Position numbers and translations under genes: made by a program | The notes under the pieces: generated by a model | Told to the model about the DNA's origin: nothing | The model's database searches: none | The model's input: only the letters and a program-made list of their open reading frames with translations | In this document: positions 38,554 to 49,400 of the stretch, in pieces | Position numbering within the stretch: the stretch's first letter is position 1 | Layout: each line of letters begins with the position of its first letter | NCBI GenBank assembly: GCA_963969365.1 | Contig: OZ017748.1 | Coordinates: 4,310,762-4,374,761 of the forward strand | Source: Asterochloris sp. CNOR1 | Taxonomy: Eukaryota; Chlorophyta; Trebouxiophyceae; Trebouxiales; Trebouxiaceae | Direction: 5' to 3' | DNA: 64,000 bases

Positions 38554-41500
38554 TCATGATTTGCTGAGGCTGCGCTGTGCCAACTTGAAGCCAGTCATAG
38601 CTACCAGAGCTGCAGCCGCCACAGCTCCACCTGCCACCACTGCCAGGTCCACTGCCAGACAACGCTTGTACTCAGAGTACCTCAGCAGGCGCGGGCGGGC
38701 GTTGCAGAGACCCTCAAATCCTGGGGCAGTGAACAGTTGAGGGAAGATGCGGTGTAGGAGCCCATGCACCTGCAGCAGGTGGAGAACACTACTTCTGTTC
38801 AAGCACCAACCACACGCGATTTGAGCATGCCTGCTCCATAGATGGTTAACCCTTGTGCTAGAAGGCAATGCAACAGCCTGTGCACCTGCAGCAGCAGGGG
38901 TGCACCATCACTCAGCAGCGTGTGTATCTGAAGCTTCTAAGCAGGGAGACAGTGTTACTGAGACAGCACGTCCAGGGGCATTGACCTCTTGCGGCTAGAT
39001 ACCTACCCTAATCGCGATCCGCTGCAGAGACCATCACTTGCAGAGGCACTGAGTTGTTGCGGCAGCAGGCGGTGCAGAAGCTGGAGCGCTGTGGCTTTGC
39101 TGCTGTTCCTGATGCTTGCTCTGCAGATCCTGCACGCCTGACTGCTGATGGCCTTCGGCTCCACAAGTCAGCGATGACAACGGCAACCAGCCTGTGCAGC
39201 AGCCGGTGTGTTGCGCGCAGCAAGAGCACTACTGCTTTGCTGGTGCATGCCTGGGCCCACAGGACTGCATCTCACCTCTTTCAGGTACAGAGGCCTGCCT
39301 GGTAGTGAGATGTAAACAAGCTCCCAGAAGTGTCTTGAACCGGTGATGTGCAGCAGGGCTAGCCAACTGCTGACAAGCCCAGGGCAGCCACCTGCGGCAG
39401 GGCAGGCTGAATGCTCCTCTAGGTGGTGCCAATGGCGTCAGGGGACCCTATGATCCCTACAAAGACTTCTTCACACCCTGATGCGAGCAACATGGCTGCT
39501 GTTCAGCCCTAAGCCCTTATCCAAACCCCTCCCACCCCTTCACCGCTCCCCCAGCACACATATACCCCTGCATGTGCACGGCGTGCTGTGCCTGCAGCTG
39601 GTGGCATCCCGGCGTACTGGAGTTGCGGGCAGACCTGTACAGGAGGCAGACCTGTACAGGAACGTCAAGCCTTGGAGTGAATACCCGAACACACCTGCAT
39701 GTGCGCGACAAACTGCGCCCGTAGCAAGGTGTATCCCGGCGTCCCAAATTGCTTGGCGGACTTGTCCAGGAAGGCCAGAGCTTGAGCGTCTGCCAGGCGG
39801 TGCTTGGTCCAGGCGGCTGGCAGGTGCTGCAGAGGGGTGCCTCTGTCGAGCAGATCCCGCAGGACAACACAGTCCTCCAGAGCTGCAGGGGCATGGGGTT
39901 TTGTCAGTTTCAAATGCCCCGCTGCACATGGCTGCCTTTTGGGGACTGCAGGGTACAGCAACAATATCCAGGCTGGGCTTCTGGAAAGCAAGCAAGCAGG
40001 TGCAGCGGGGATGCCATGCTCTCTGTGGATGTCTCCACAACAATGCAGTCCTCCATAGCTGCAGGGCACAGCAACGATGTCTAGGCTGGATGTCTGGAAA
40101 GCAAGTAAGCTGCTGCGGGCGGGGGGTGTCGCTCTCCCTGTAGGTGTCTCAAGATGACAAAGTTCTCCAGAGCTGCAGGGTACAGCGATGAGTCATGGGC
40201 TGGGCGTCCAGAAAGCTCACAAGCTGGTGCAGGCCAGGGTCTGCTGCTATCCCTCTGGGGGCATGATTCAGCCACATCCTGCATCTCTGATGTGGGGCAC
40301 TAGTCATGCAGGCGACCATGGTCTGCTGCTATGTTCAGGAGAGTCTGTGTAAGGAGACTGCAGGGCCTTGCATCCTCCCAATCAGCTGCATTATGCAGTC
40401 TGGAGTGCCATGGACGACGAACATCTTTCTGGGGAGACGAGGGTGTGACAAGGGGCTTGGCCTTCATGCCATGGGCAGCCGCCTGATGGTGTCCTGATAG
40501 TCAAAGGATCTCCTGCCGGCTGCCGTCCTTGTGCCTCGGGGGTTTGTCACACCCAAACAAACTCATAGTAACATGCAGCTAGAGCCTACCTGCGTTGCTG
40601 CCTTGCCCAGTCGCTGCGGACACTCCGTGCGCAGCATCGCCAATGAGGATCGCCGCCGGCCCGTGCAGCTGGGAGCAGGTGACCCATCCACTGCTGTAGC
40701 TCCAGGGGCACTCCAGCAACTGCAGCGCAGGAGGACTGCATGGGCAGCTGGGAGCAGGTGACCCACCCACTGCTGTAGCTCCAGGGGCACTCCAGCAACT
40801 GCAGCGCAGGAGGACTGCATGGGCAGCTGGGAGCAGGTGACCCACCCACTGCTGTAGCTCCAGGGGCACTCCAGCAACTGCAGCGCAGGAGGACTGCATG
40901 GGCAGCTGGGAGCAGGTGACCCACCCACTGCTGTAGCTCCAGGGGCACTCCAGCAACTGCAGCGCAGGACGACTGCATGGGCAGCTGGATGCAGGTGACC
41001 CACCCACTGCTGTCGCTCCAGCCGCTACCACGCAGGAAGCCTGCAGGGGCGGGCCAGCAGATGCAATCCAGACAAACTCCTCTAGCCAGCAGCTGCAGGA
41101 CAGGCAGGCTCCAGGTCAGATGATGCAAGCGTTGCAGAGCATGCCAATCTCCTCAATGTATCATTTGGTCATCTGGCCGACCGGTCGTTCAGCGCCACAC
41201 TGGCAGCGGGGGCACGGCCACGCTCGCTGGCAGCAGTCCATGCAGTGAGCATCTGCAACGGCCACAGACTTGGCGCAGTCTTTGAGCCACTGCACACCAG
41301 GCGCTTCAGATGCAATGTGTCATTTTTGTAGCATGACCTGGGTCAGCTGGTGGGCTGCAAGATCACAACTCTCAATGTTAATTCCCACAAGATGGTCACC
41401 CATTGCACTCACACACCTTCAGCAAGACATGTTGTACTACCAATGGTGAGTTGAGTCAGGCAGGAAGCACAGTGTTGCGCCTTGCTGATACATGCAAGCA

Positions 41501-44500
41501 GAGAGACCAGGCATGAGCTTACTTTTGATGAACAGCACTGTTGTGTTGCAGCCTGCTCCCTCCGCAATGGATTGCTGGCAGTTCCCAAGCATGCTTAAGG
41601 CAGGCAGCACGCTCAGCAATATCTCGAAGCCACGCAGCGGCAGCACTCGTGGCAACAGCCGGCCCTTTCGGCCCTTTCTCGGCTCCTTCGAACCCCACTT
41701 TGAAATTTACCCACCTGCTCTGCAATACTCTGACGGCAGTCCTCAGGGATGAATGTGTACTTGTCCAACATGTTTCTGAAGTCCTCCAGGGTCTTGTAGT
41801 GCTTCTTGCAATGCTGGGGGAAGCTGATGCCGCCTGCATAGGTGCCATCTGCATGCAGTAGTCCTGTCTGAGGACGTCAGTGTTGGCCAGACGCAATGGG
41901 AATGTTGCATATTGAGGATCTGCAAGACTGCTAGGGTCGTGTGATGCCCCCTTGGGTGCTGACGGATGGAGCGGGCGCCAAGTTTGCAGGCACCACATGT
42001 TGATGATTGTCGCAAGAATAATGCTCAGGCCTAACAACACAGAGGTGCAAGTGTAGCAGGAAGCATGACAATGTTGTCAGAGTGATGCACCCTTGCATGG
42101 TGACCAGGCCACTGCAGCACACTTAGCAGCACCAGATCACTTGCTGGGCTGCAGCCCTTCAGGACTAGGTCAGTCAGTTACTGAATCAAGGGCATGGCTG
42201 GCTGCCAGGGCCCAACCCAGATGGATCGGTCTCACGGTGGACACCTTTGGTGCAATGGACAGCTTTGACAAAATGTCTGCCCTACCTACAGTTTAGGGCT
42301 GCCCACTGCTCCCCCAGAGCAACCCCTAGACCACCTGCTGGGTAGCAGCGAATGCTGGCCTCAAGCAAAGCCCCAGGGGCAGCCCTCCACCATGTGCAAT
42401 TAGGCGCAGCATGCAGCCAGGCAGGCTGCAGGAAAGCCCAACTTGGACCCACCACAATGCGTCAAAGGCGCACCACGCAAGCAGGCGCCCCAGAGCAAAT
42501 CCTGTTGCATCCAAATCCCATTCGAACTTATTGTGCCGTGCCACTAGGCAGTGCACGTCTAGGCAACATCCAACAGCACACACATGTCTGCGCACAGCTT
42601 GCAGCCAGGCTGACAAGAGCAAACCCCTTCTTGTGCCCTGTCCACCGTGGACATCTAGGCGCAGCATGCTGCAAGGCAGGTCACACCAGACTGCAAGTAG
42701 TGTTCCCTTCATGGTGCGCGTCTAGGTGCAGCATACCATCAGGCAGTGCATGTCTAGGCAACAACACTAAAGCAAACCCCCATGGGTGCCCCCTCAACAA
42801 TGCGCATGTGGGCGCAGCACAGCAGGCTGCCAGCCAAGGCTACCGATCGGCCCCAGTGCCCTCAGCATGGCTTTTGTGTCCAGACATTCACAAGAAAAGT
42901 CTTTGCTGGTTTGCAACATGCCTGAAGCTGATCAGATCTGGCCCCGACTGCTCCCCTTACCCCTTACAAGCCCCAATTCCAGGATGTGATGCAGTGGGAC
43001 GGCACAAAGCATCAGTCACAGCCAAAACACCACAGTTGCAGAGCCGACCTGCTTCATCTCTGATGCTCAAAAGACTGGGGCCCATGGGGTCCCCTCTGCC
43101 TGGCACAAAGTGCAGCATGCTCCCCGGCTGATCCAGGCGCTTCCCAGGGATCTGCCACTCCTTCACGTGGCCCACGCTGAAAAAGCGCTTGTAGATGCTG
43201 GTCGGCTGGTCTACCACTGCTGTGAAGCCTGGCACCTACGGCAAGGCCATGCAGCAGTTCAGCCGGCCAAAGTGACGCATCCCATAGACAGTGCCGGTGA
43301 ACAGAGGCCCGCCTGCTCACTCTTCTGTAGAACAGGGCACCTGCAGGCTGCAGCTTGATTTTCAGCTCTGCCGAGCCTCTGCTTAGGAGGCAACTGCAGG
43401 ACAGCAGCAGGCGCAGGCTTGCACCTGCTGCAGACTACAGACGCCAAAGGCACTGGCTTCCTGGCTGATCAGCATGTCAAGGGAGCTCAGCTGAGCGCTG
43501 GACTGGCCTGTCAATTTCTCCTTGATATGCACTTCAGTCACCTTGTGCAGCCCCAGAGCTCTCAGCATGCCTGTGCCATGGTTGAGGCCTGGGCTCAGGC
43601 CCTGGCTGCAAATGTGGCTCGCATGCCTTGCTTAGCACACTGCTTGGGTCTGATGTGTGAGCCCCGCGTGCTGCCAGCCTTGATACTGCTGCTGCTGCAC
43701 ATTAATGCTCCTAAGGTAACTGAGGGCTAAGGACAACACACAAGCACATCTGATCTGCATGACTTGCCCTGAGAGGCGCTATGCGATGGCTTCAAGTGAA
43801 AAATGCACATAAATGCTCGCAGTACCATTGTCAGGACCCACCACCGAGTCTCAGCAACTGACCTGCTCCACAAAGGCAGCTCGACTCCTGCTCCAGAACC
43901 CATCTGCCCCAATAAAGAGGTCATAAGATACCGTCTCCTCTGAGGCAGTCGTGCCACTCTTAGGACTCTGCTCTTCTGAGGCTGATGTGCCATCTTGGGA
44001 CCTCCCATTCTCAGGAGCTGTGCTGCTTTCCAAAGCCTGTGCGTCTGCAGAGTCCGACTCCTTGCTGGCGGTGAACGCTGCAAACACTGCCTTCTGCTGG
44101 GACAAGTCCAAATCTACCAGTGCCTGCAGGGCACCCTAATTGAGTCTTTGCCCTTTCAGTCAGGCATGGGCGCAGGTACTGGTGTGAGTGGGTGGTGGGG
44201 CCAATGCCCTCTCTGCTGGGACAAGTCCGTCCACATTAGCGCGTGCAGGGCAAGGGGTGTGGCATAGTACTGCATTGCTACACCTAAAAGAGAATTCACA
44301 TCCAGCTACAGCCCAGCGTGTGCCACCCTGACAGCTTGATGCCTGCTCAGATTAGACGGGAACCTGCCGCCCTGAGTTGTGCACGCGCTCACTCAGCAGT
44401 GGTCTCGTGCTGGCCAGCTGAGACACGGTTCGGCCTGCTCAGAAACAGTCCACAACATGGCATCTGGGTAAACAGGCAAAGGCAACCCACATGCAGCTGC

Positions 44501-45778
44501 AGCCTGGCGTGTGCCACCCTGGGACAGCACGCCGCCTGCTCAGAGACTGCCCACACCATTGCAGCTGGGTCAGCAGGGACCGACATGCAGCCGCAGCCTG
44601 GCATGCTGGGAGAAGAGGGAGCCCACCTTGCCAAAGTGGAAGCGGATGCTGTTGCCGTGCATCCTCTGTGCCTCATGGATGAGGTGCCGGGCCAGGCCTG
44701 GGCGTGTAAACTTCTGCCATTTCTCAGTGTTGCTGTCTTGCTGCAGCAATCTGCCATTTGCTGCATTGAGACTGAAACCTGCAAGGAGCAAGCAAACGCA
44801 CAATCAGAAGAGAAGCAGTGGCTCCTGGAGCAGCTTTGACAGCCTGGGCGTGTGGTGCATCCCTGACTGTAGCGGTGCATTTGACAGCCCATGTGACCCA
44901 TGAGGCCTCATCTGAAGCTGTTTGAGCAGCACTCCTGCATGTGGCTGCTTGAAGTGACTCTGCTTTCCGCTGTGCAGGGGAAAGCATGCTCTCTGATTGC
45001 TGCATGGATTCAAGAGCAGGTTTCCAACAAGACGGCCGCGCTGGAAGGAGTATGTGAAAGGGCTCATGCCAAGCCAGCGCTCACCTTGGAAGGAGTGCCC
45101 ACAGGTGCTCATGTCAAAGCCGGCCTATTGCAGGACATGCAGCCGCAGTGGGGCTGTGGTAATATTCAGCTTGGAGGGAGTGCTCAAGCTGCTCCTGTCC
45201 TGCTGCCTGCAGGCCCCTGATGTGCAGATCAGGGAGTGAGTGCTTCAGCTCACCTTGGAAGGAGTGCTCAAAGCTGCTCATGTCAAAGCCCGTCGCCTGC
45301 AGCGCTCGCAGACCCCGGACGTGCAGAACGAGAGCATAGTTTCGTGAGGTCTCCTTGTCCTCTGGCATGCCCCTCTTCTCATAGACATCCACTGTCCACC
45401 CTCGCTCTGTGGGCACAGCAGATATGGGTTGTTGTGCCAGTGCCTCTGAGGCAGCAGGTGCAGTAAGTGTGCAATGAGCTTGGGAACTGCACGCCTGCCC
45501 CTTTGCAGGAGCATCAGCAACAGGCAAAGGCCTGTCACGCTCCAGTGGAGCTGGCACAGAAATTAGGGCATCCAGCTCAGAAACTGCAGAGAGGTTGCCT
45601 CTCCTGCATGGAGGGTGCAATGCCGCTGGGCTGGCCCTGATCAGACTGCTGCCTAGATCAGGCTGAGGTTTGAGCTCCTCAAGCACTTCACTCAGCGAAG
45701 CACACCTGCCAGCACCACAGCAGCGCCAGCAGCTGCCGGACCAGCCCCAGCGATGATGCATCGCTTCTTGGTGCCCAT
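38554..45778 (-). CDS. Kynurenine-3-monooxygenase-like FAD-dependent aromatic hydroxylase
   Basis: Nine minus-strand exons: 45778-45706, 45406-45254, 44778-44627, 44123-43863, 43235-43049, 41833-41715, 40719-40590, 39882-39695, 38769-38554. Phases agree, giving 492 aa (KMO is about 480). FAD motifs in order: a Rossmann start CIIAGAGPAAAGAAVVLA followed by GWTVDVYEKR (residues 7-40), SYDLFIGADGFWSRSR (about 190-205), and AILIGDAAHGVSAATGQGSN then ALEDCVVLRDLLD (about 335-370). The C-terminus has a hydrophobic segment (LAVVAGGAVAAAALVAM), as in membrane-anchored KMO. Known family role: NADPH- and FAD-dependent hydroxylation of kynurenine in tryptophan breakdown. The KMO substrate signature after beta2 differs here (SRNYALVLHVRG), so the substrate is open. 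The third glycine of GxGxxG is Ala. A Ser/Glu-rich insert lies at about 145-185. Confidence 0.88.
39420..39481 (+). other. Short + strand frame inside the monooxygenase intron
   Basis: After a ctctag acceptor-like site the + strand reads GGANGVRGPYDPYKDFFTP and a stop. It looks like a C-terminal coding segment, but no upstream + exons were found and it sits within the last intron of the minus-strand gene. A nested gene or a chance frame. Confidence 0.15.
39985..40190 (-). repeat. Two decayed copies of monooxygenase exon-8 start
   Basis: The true exon begins with CTCTGGAGGACTGTGTTGTC (39882, ALEDCVVLRDLL). Copies lie upstream at about 40058-40000 (tatggaggactgcattgttg) and 40174-40110 (ctggagaactttgtcatctt). 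Copies of its downstream half (ACGCCGGGATACACC context) occur at 39600-39660. Confidence 0.83.
40665..41036 (-). repeat. 79-bp tandem array spanning an intron-exon border of the monooxygenase
   Basis: Units start with gcagctgggagcaggtgacc (+ strand) at 40665, 40744, 40823 and 40902, with a diverged fifth at 40981. Period is exactly 79 bp; units 2 and 3 are identical, and units 1 and 4 each differ from them at one base. Each unit carries, on the minus strand, the acceptor ctgcag followed by the first 54-55 nt of exon 7 (TTGCTGGAGTGCCCCTGG to CAGCTGC). Unit 1 is the functional exon edge (start 40719); units 2-5 are intronic. The period is not a multiple of 3, so using an outer acceptor would break the frame. 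Confidence 0.95.
45035..45245 (-). repeat. Three decayed copies of monooxygenase exon-2 end
   Basis: Downstream of the true donor (45253) come copies of LHVRGLRALQATGFDMSSFE and HSFQG. They lie at about 45236-45175 (DLHIRGLQAAGQEQLEHSLQ), 45135-45080 (GFDMSTCGHSFQG plus gtgagc) and 45075-45038 (GMSPFTYSFQ). Confidence 0.88.
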
Positions 45779-46472
45779 ATGGCCAAGCTTGTGATGTCAC
45801 GCGCTGAAGCTAATGATAAGTTCTGAGGCCAACTCCCGACAGTGGCGCAAGGGAGCCACGAAGGTTTCCTGCAGGGGTCACTTCTGCTTGAAGATCAGGA
45901 TCATTTCGTATCTAAACAAAACGTGTCGGTGGCAACAGACAGCCTCAGCTCGACCACTCGGCCTGAAGCCTGTGGCTTGTCGCTCCTCACGAGCTCTTGA
46001 CAACGACAAGAGCTGCATGCATTTATCTCCTGGCTGCACATGTGGGAGCACGCCGCATGCTTGGAGAAGGCTCTCAAGCTTGCGCAGCTTGAAATGGAAC
46101 TCAGCCTGCTCAGGCAGTTTCTTTCACAGTCCCATCAGCCTGCTTGCTATGTAGATGTTGTCCTGCAAACACAGTGTCCACTCATCTGCCCAACTCTGAT
46201 GCCTGCGCAGCATTTGAAGGTCTGCCCACATTGTGTGTTTGCTTCAATCCCAAGCTCTCCCGTGTCTCCCCTGTCGTTGGCTTCAGTGCAGATCAGGTCA
46301 TCTTTTCCATTCCACCTTCTTGCAGAGAGTTGCAAGACACTCCATGTCGAAGGCATGGCCTGCCACGAGATGCAGCAGGCAACCTCACTGCATTGTCAGT
46401 GGCCTTTTCATACAGCAAAGGAGGTTGCATTGCCAGACAAGGAGATCAAGTCGAAACATTTACAGCCTGCAG
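45779..46472. other. Divergent intergenic region and unresolved 5' end of the propeller gene
   Basis: Lies between the ATG of the monooxygenase (minus) and the first recognised exon of the propeller gene (plus). It must contain two promoters and an N-terminal exon of the + gene that ends in phase 0. Candidate ATGs are at 46040 (MWEHAACLEKALKLAQLE) and 46343 (MSKAWPATRCSRQPH, transit-peptide-like); neither can be preferred. Confidence 0.4.
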
Positions 46473-49400
46473 GCAGTGGCCTCCCAGATTGGTCCTGTCA
46501 TCTCACAAGGTGATCCAGGTGCCCTGGACGATGCCAAGGTAGCTGCATGCCTTGTCCAGTTATATCAGCTGGGTGTGACCTGACATGCTCATCAATCCAG
46601 CTGCCATGTTGCAGATTGGCTGTGGCGTGGCCCACTACTTTGCCAAAGGTGCGCAGCAAAGGTGCTGGCAAGCTGAGCTGGGACCTCCTCATGACCTGAA
46701 CACATACTGTTGCCTGCTGCGCAGAGCAAGTATACCGCATGTGGTACTATGCCAATTCTGAAGCCGAGGCTGAGGCACTGGAGGTGCCAGCCTTCCTAAG
46801 CTGTGGGCACATCTTCTTGGCAGGTGATTGCATTTTCATCGTGTTGAAGGGGTACAGCCATCTGGCACTTTGGCTGTGTTATGGAGCTGCCGGTCCTCCT
46901 GAGCTGTGGGCATCACAACTTGGCAAGTAAGTGGGAGCAGCCATATAAGCTGGAATGGTCAAGCAGCCTGGCAGCTCTGCTGTCCTGTGGAGGCAACAGC
47001 TGAAGTACTTGGCAGGTGGGCCTGGACAATACAGCAGTGCCGCTCACTAAGCAGCTTGGCAGCTAGACTCCACCCCTTTAGGATAGTCCAGCCTTTGCTG
47101 CTTTCACCCAGGGCTCCAGTGAACAATCCATGACCGCTGCGCCAAGTACACAAAGGCCTTGCGCCCAGCGCTAGGCAGCATCTGTCTCGTGTATGCCTCC
47201 CTGTCACGTCTGCAGGGTCCTCTGGTGCACAATGATTTTGACTGTCTTTTACACAGCACATGTGTGGGGCAGCACATGGATATGTGGCGGAGTGCAGCTG
47301 CGGCCTCAGAGAGGCTGCTCATTTGCCACGACAGGCGCCAATCACCAACTGTTATGGGCTGGAGGAATAAGGCAATCTGTGTTGGCAGCCTGAGAGCACC
47401 TGAACCTGTGTTGGCAGCCTGAGAGCACCTGAACCTGTGTTGGCAGCCTGAGAGCACCTGAAACACCTGCTGACATGCCACAGCAGAAGCCAGCACGCTC
47501 TCGTGTGCATGCAGAGTCCCAAAGCCAGGATCATGTGGCACCAGTGGGCACCTGAAAATCCCCTGACAAGCCACACAGCAGAAGCCAACGGCTCTCTCAT
47601 GTTGCCTCCAGAATCCATGGATGGTGTCAGGTGGGAAAAGAAGGGGCCAGTCATCAAGCCAAACAGGGAAGATGATGGCGCATATGACAGGGGGGGCCTG
47701 GGTCTGACAGGCATCGCTGAGGTGGACGGCGAAATTTGGCTGCCAACCTTTGGAGTCAGTAAAATCATCAAGGCAAGTCTGGGTATCAGTACTGATGTAG
47801 GCTGGCAGCAGCTACTGAACAGAGAGGACTCAGCATGCCCAACTGAGGGCCTGCTGCTGGATAGGGCTCTCAAGTGCTTCACAAACCTACAGTCACCAGC
47901 GGCCTGGGCCTCACAGGCATTCATGTACATGGTCCACGTCTGGAGTGAGCAAGGTCATCAAGGCGAGTCCTCAGGGAGGAGCTACACAGAGCAGCAACTC
48001 AACCTGCTGCCTGCTGGGCATTGCGCTGTACAAACCGCATACACAGAAGCAGCCAGGGCCTGACAGACATTGCTGACATCTGTGGCCTTGTTAGGCGTGA
48101 GCAACATTATGAAAGCAAGCCCAGAGATTGCCTTGGTCCATCTTACAGCCAACGGGCTCATGGAGCGCGTTCTGCAGGCAGGCTGCAGCTCCTGAGTGGG
48201 TGTGGCATCTCGTCAGGACTGGCAGCCAACCACAAGCCTCATGCAGTGGCCCCACCTAGCAGCGGCAGCCCCCATACTGTGGCCCCAGCCTAAGGCAGTC
48301 TGTTCACCAAGCACCCTGCTGCCGCTGAGCTCTGTACACCTGCCTGCAGGACCCCCAGTCAGCACTCCGGCCAGGCCAGGCCAAGTCAGGGACGGTGTAC
48401 ACTGGAGCAAGGTGCAGGGCCCCCTGAGTGCCAGCAGCTCCCTTGAGAGGGCACAGGGTCAACTTGGGCAATTTGCAGGCAAGAAGGTCGCAGCCTCTGA
48501 GTGGGCACGGCATGCCTGCAGGATCAGATGCCAACGCTCCGGCTGGGCCTGGCGCGCAGCAGGGACGGCGTGCACTGGACCAAGGTGCAGGGGCCCCTGA
48601 GTGGCGGCAGCGTCCTGGAGAAGGGTGCAGGGGACGACTTCGACAGCCTGTATGTCATGTGCCCTGGCATGGCGCGCCTGTCCAGCGGCAAATGGCTGCT
48701 GTACTACCACGCCTCCAGGCCGCAGCCAGAGGAGGGGTGAGTCCTGTGCTTGCTTGGCAATCAGGCCTGGGGATCAGGGGGTGTCATGGCTTGCCTGTCA
48801 AAGTGTGTGGCAGGAAGCAGGTGCTGTACTGCCACGCCCTCAAGCTGCGACCAGAGGAGTGATGCCCTTTTGTGTGCTGCAATAAGCGCCTGGGACCCCA
48901 GCGCAGTCTTGGTCCCGTCTATCTATGCAGGGGGAGGGCGGCTGCTGTACTGTCATGCCGGCAAGCTGCAGTTAGAGGAAGGGTGACACCTTATTGCCTG
49001 GGCATCTTCTAGAGCAAGTGTGTGCTTGCAGTGCCTCGTTCGTTAGTGTGGGCTCTGGCAGGGTCCCTGAAGGGGTCAGCGGGTGCACCTGCATACTGTG
49101 GCAGGGAGGCCAAGATGCAAAGTACAGGCTTTCAGCGTCCACAACGCAGGTACCATGACATTCACTGCTCTCCTAGCACAATTCGCCAGCATGAAGAGGC
49201 TGTACCATGCCTCCAAGCGGCAGCCTATCAAGAGGTGAGTGATTCGCTTGCTTGGCAGTCAGAGCATGGGATTTCAAGGCTTGCTCACTGGCATGCCCAG
49301 TATTGCACAGCCATGGCCCCAAGTCGCCAACAGCAAGGGGATGACAGTCTTGCTTGCTGGGCATGCAAGCGCCTGGGATTCAGTGGAATTGCCGTACCTG

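Noticed and set aside
40563-41128. A repetitive protein encoded by the 79-bp array (long open frames in three frames)
   Set aside because: All three minus frames are open only because the unit lacks stops. The period shifts frame each unit, and the array is explained as intron plus one exon edge.
41680-41700. tRNA-like GGTTCGAA box (minus strand)
   Set aside because: No flanking stems or A box form a cloverleaf.
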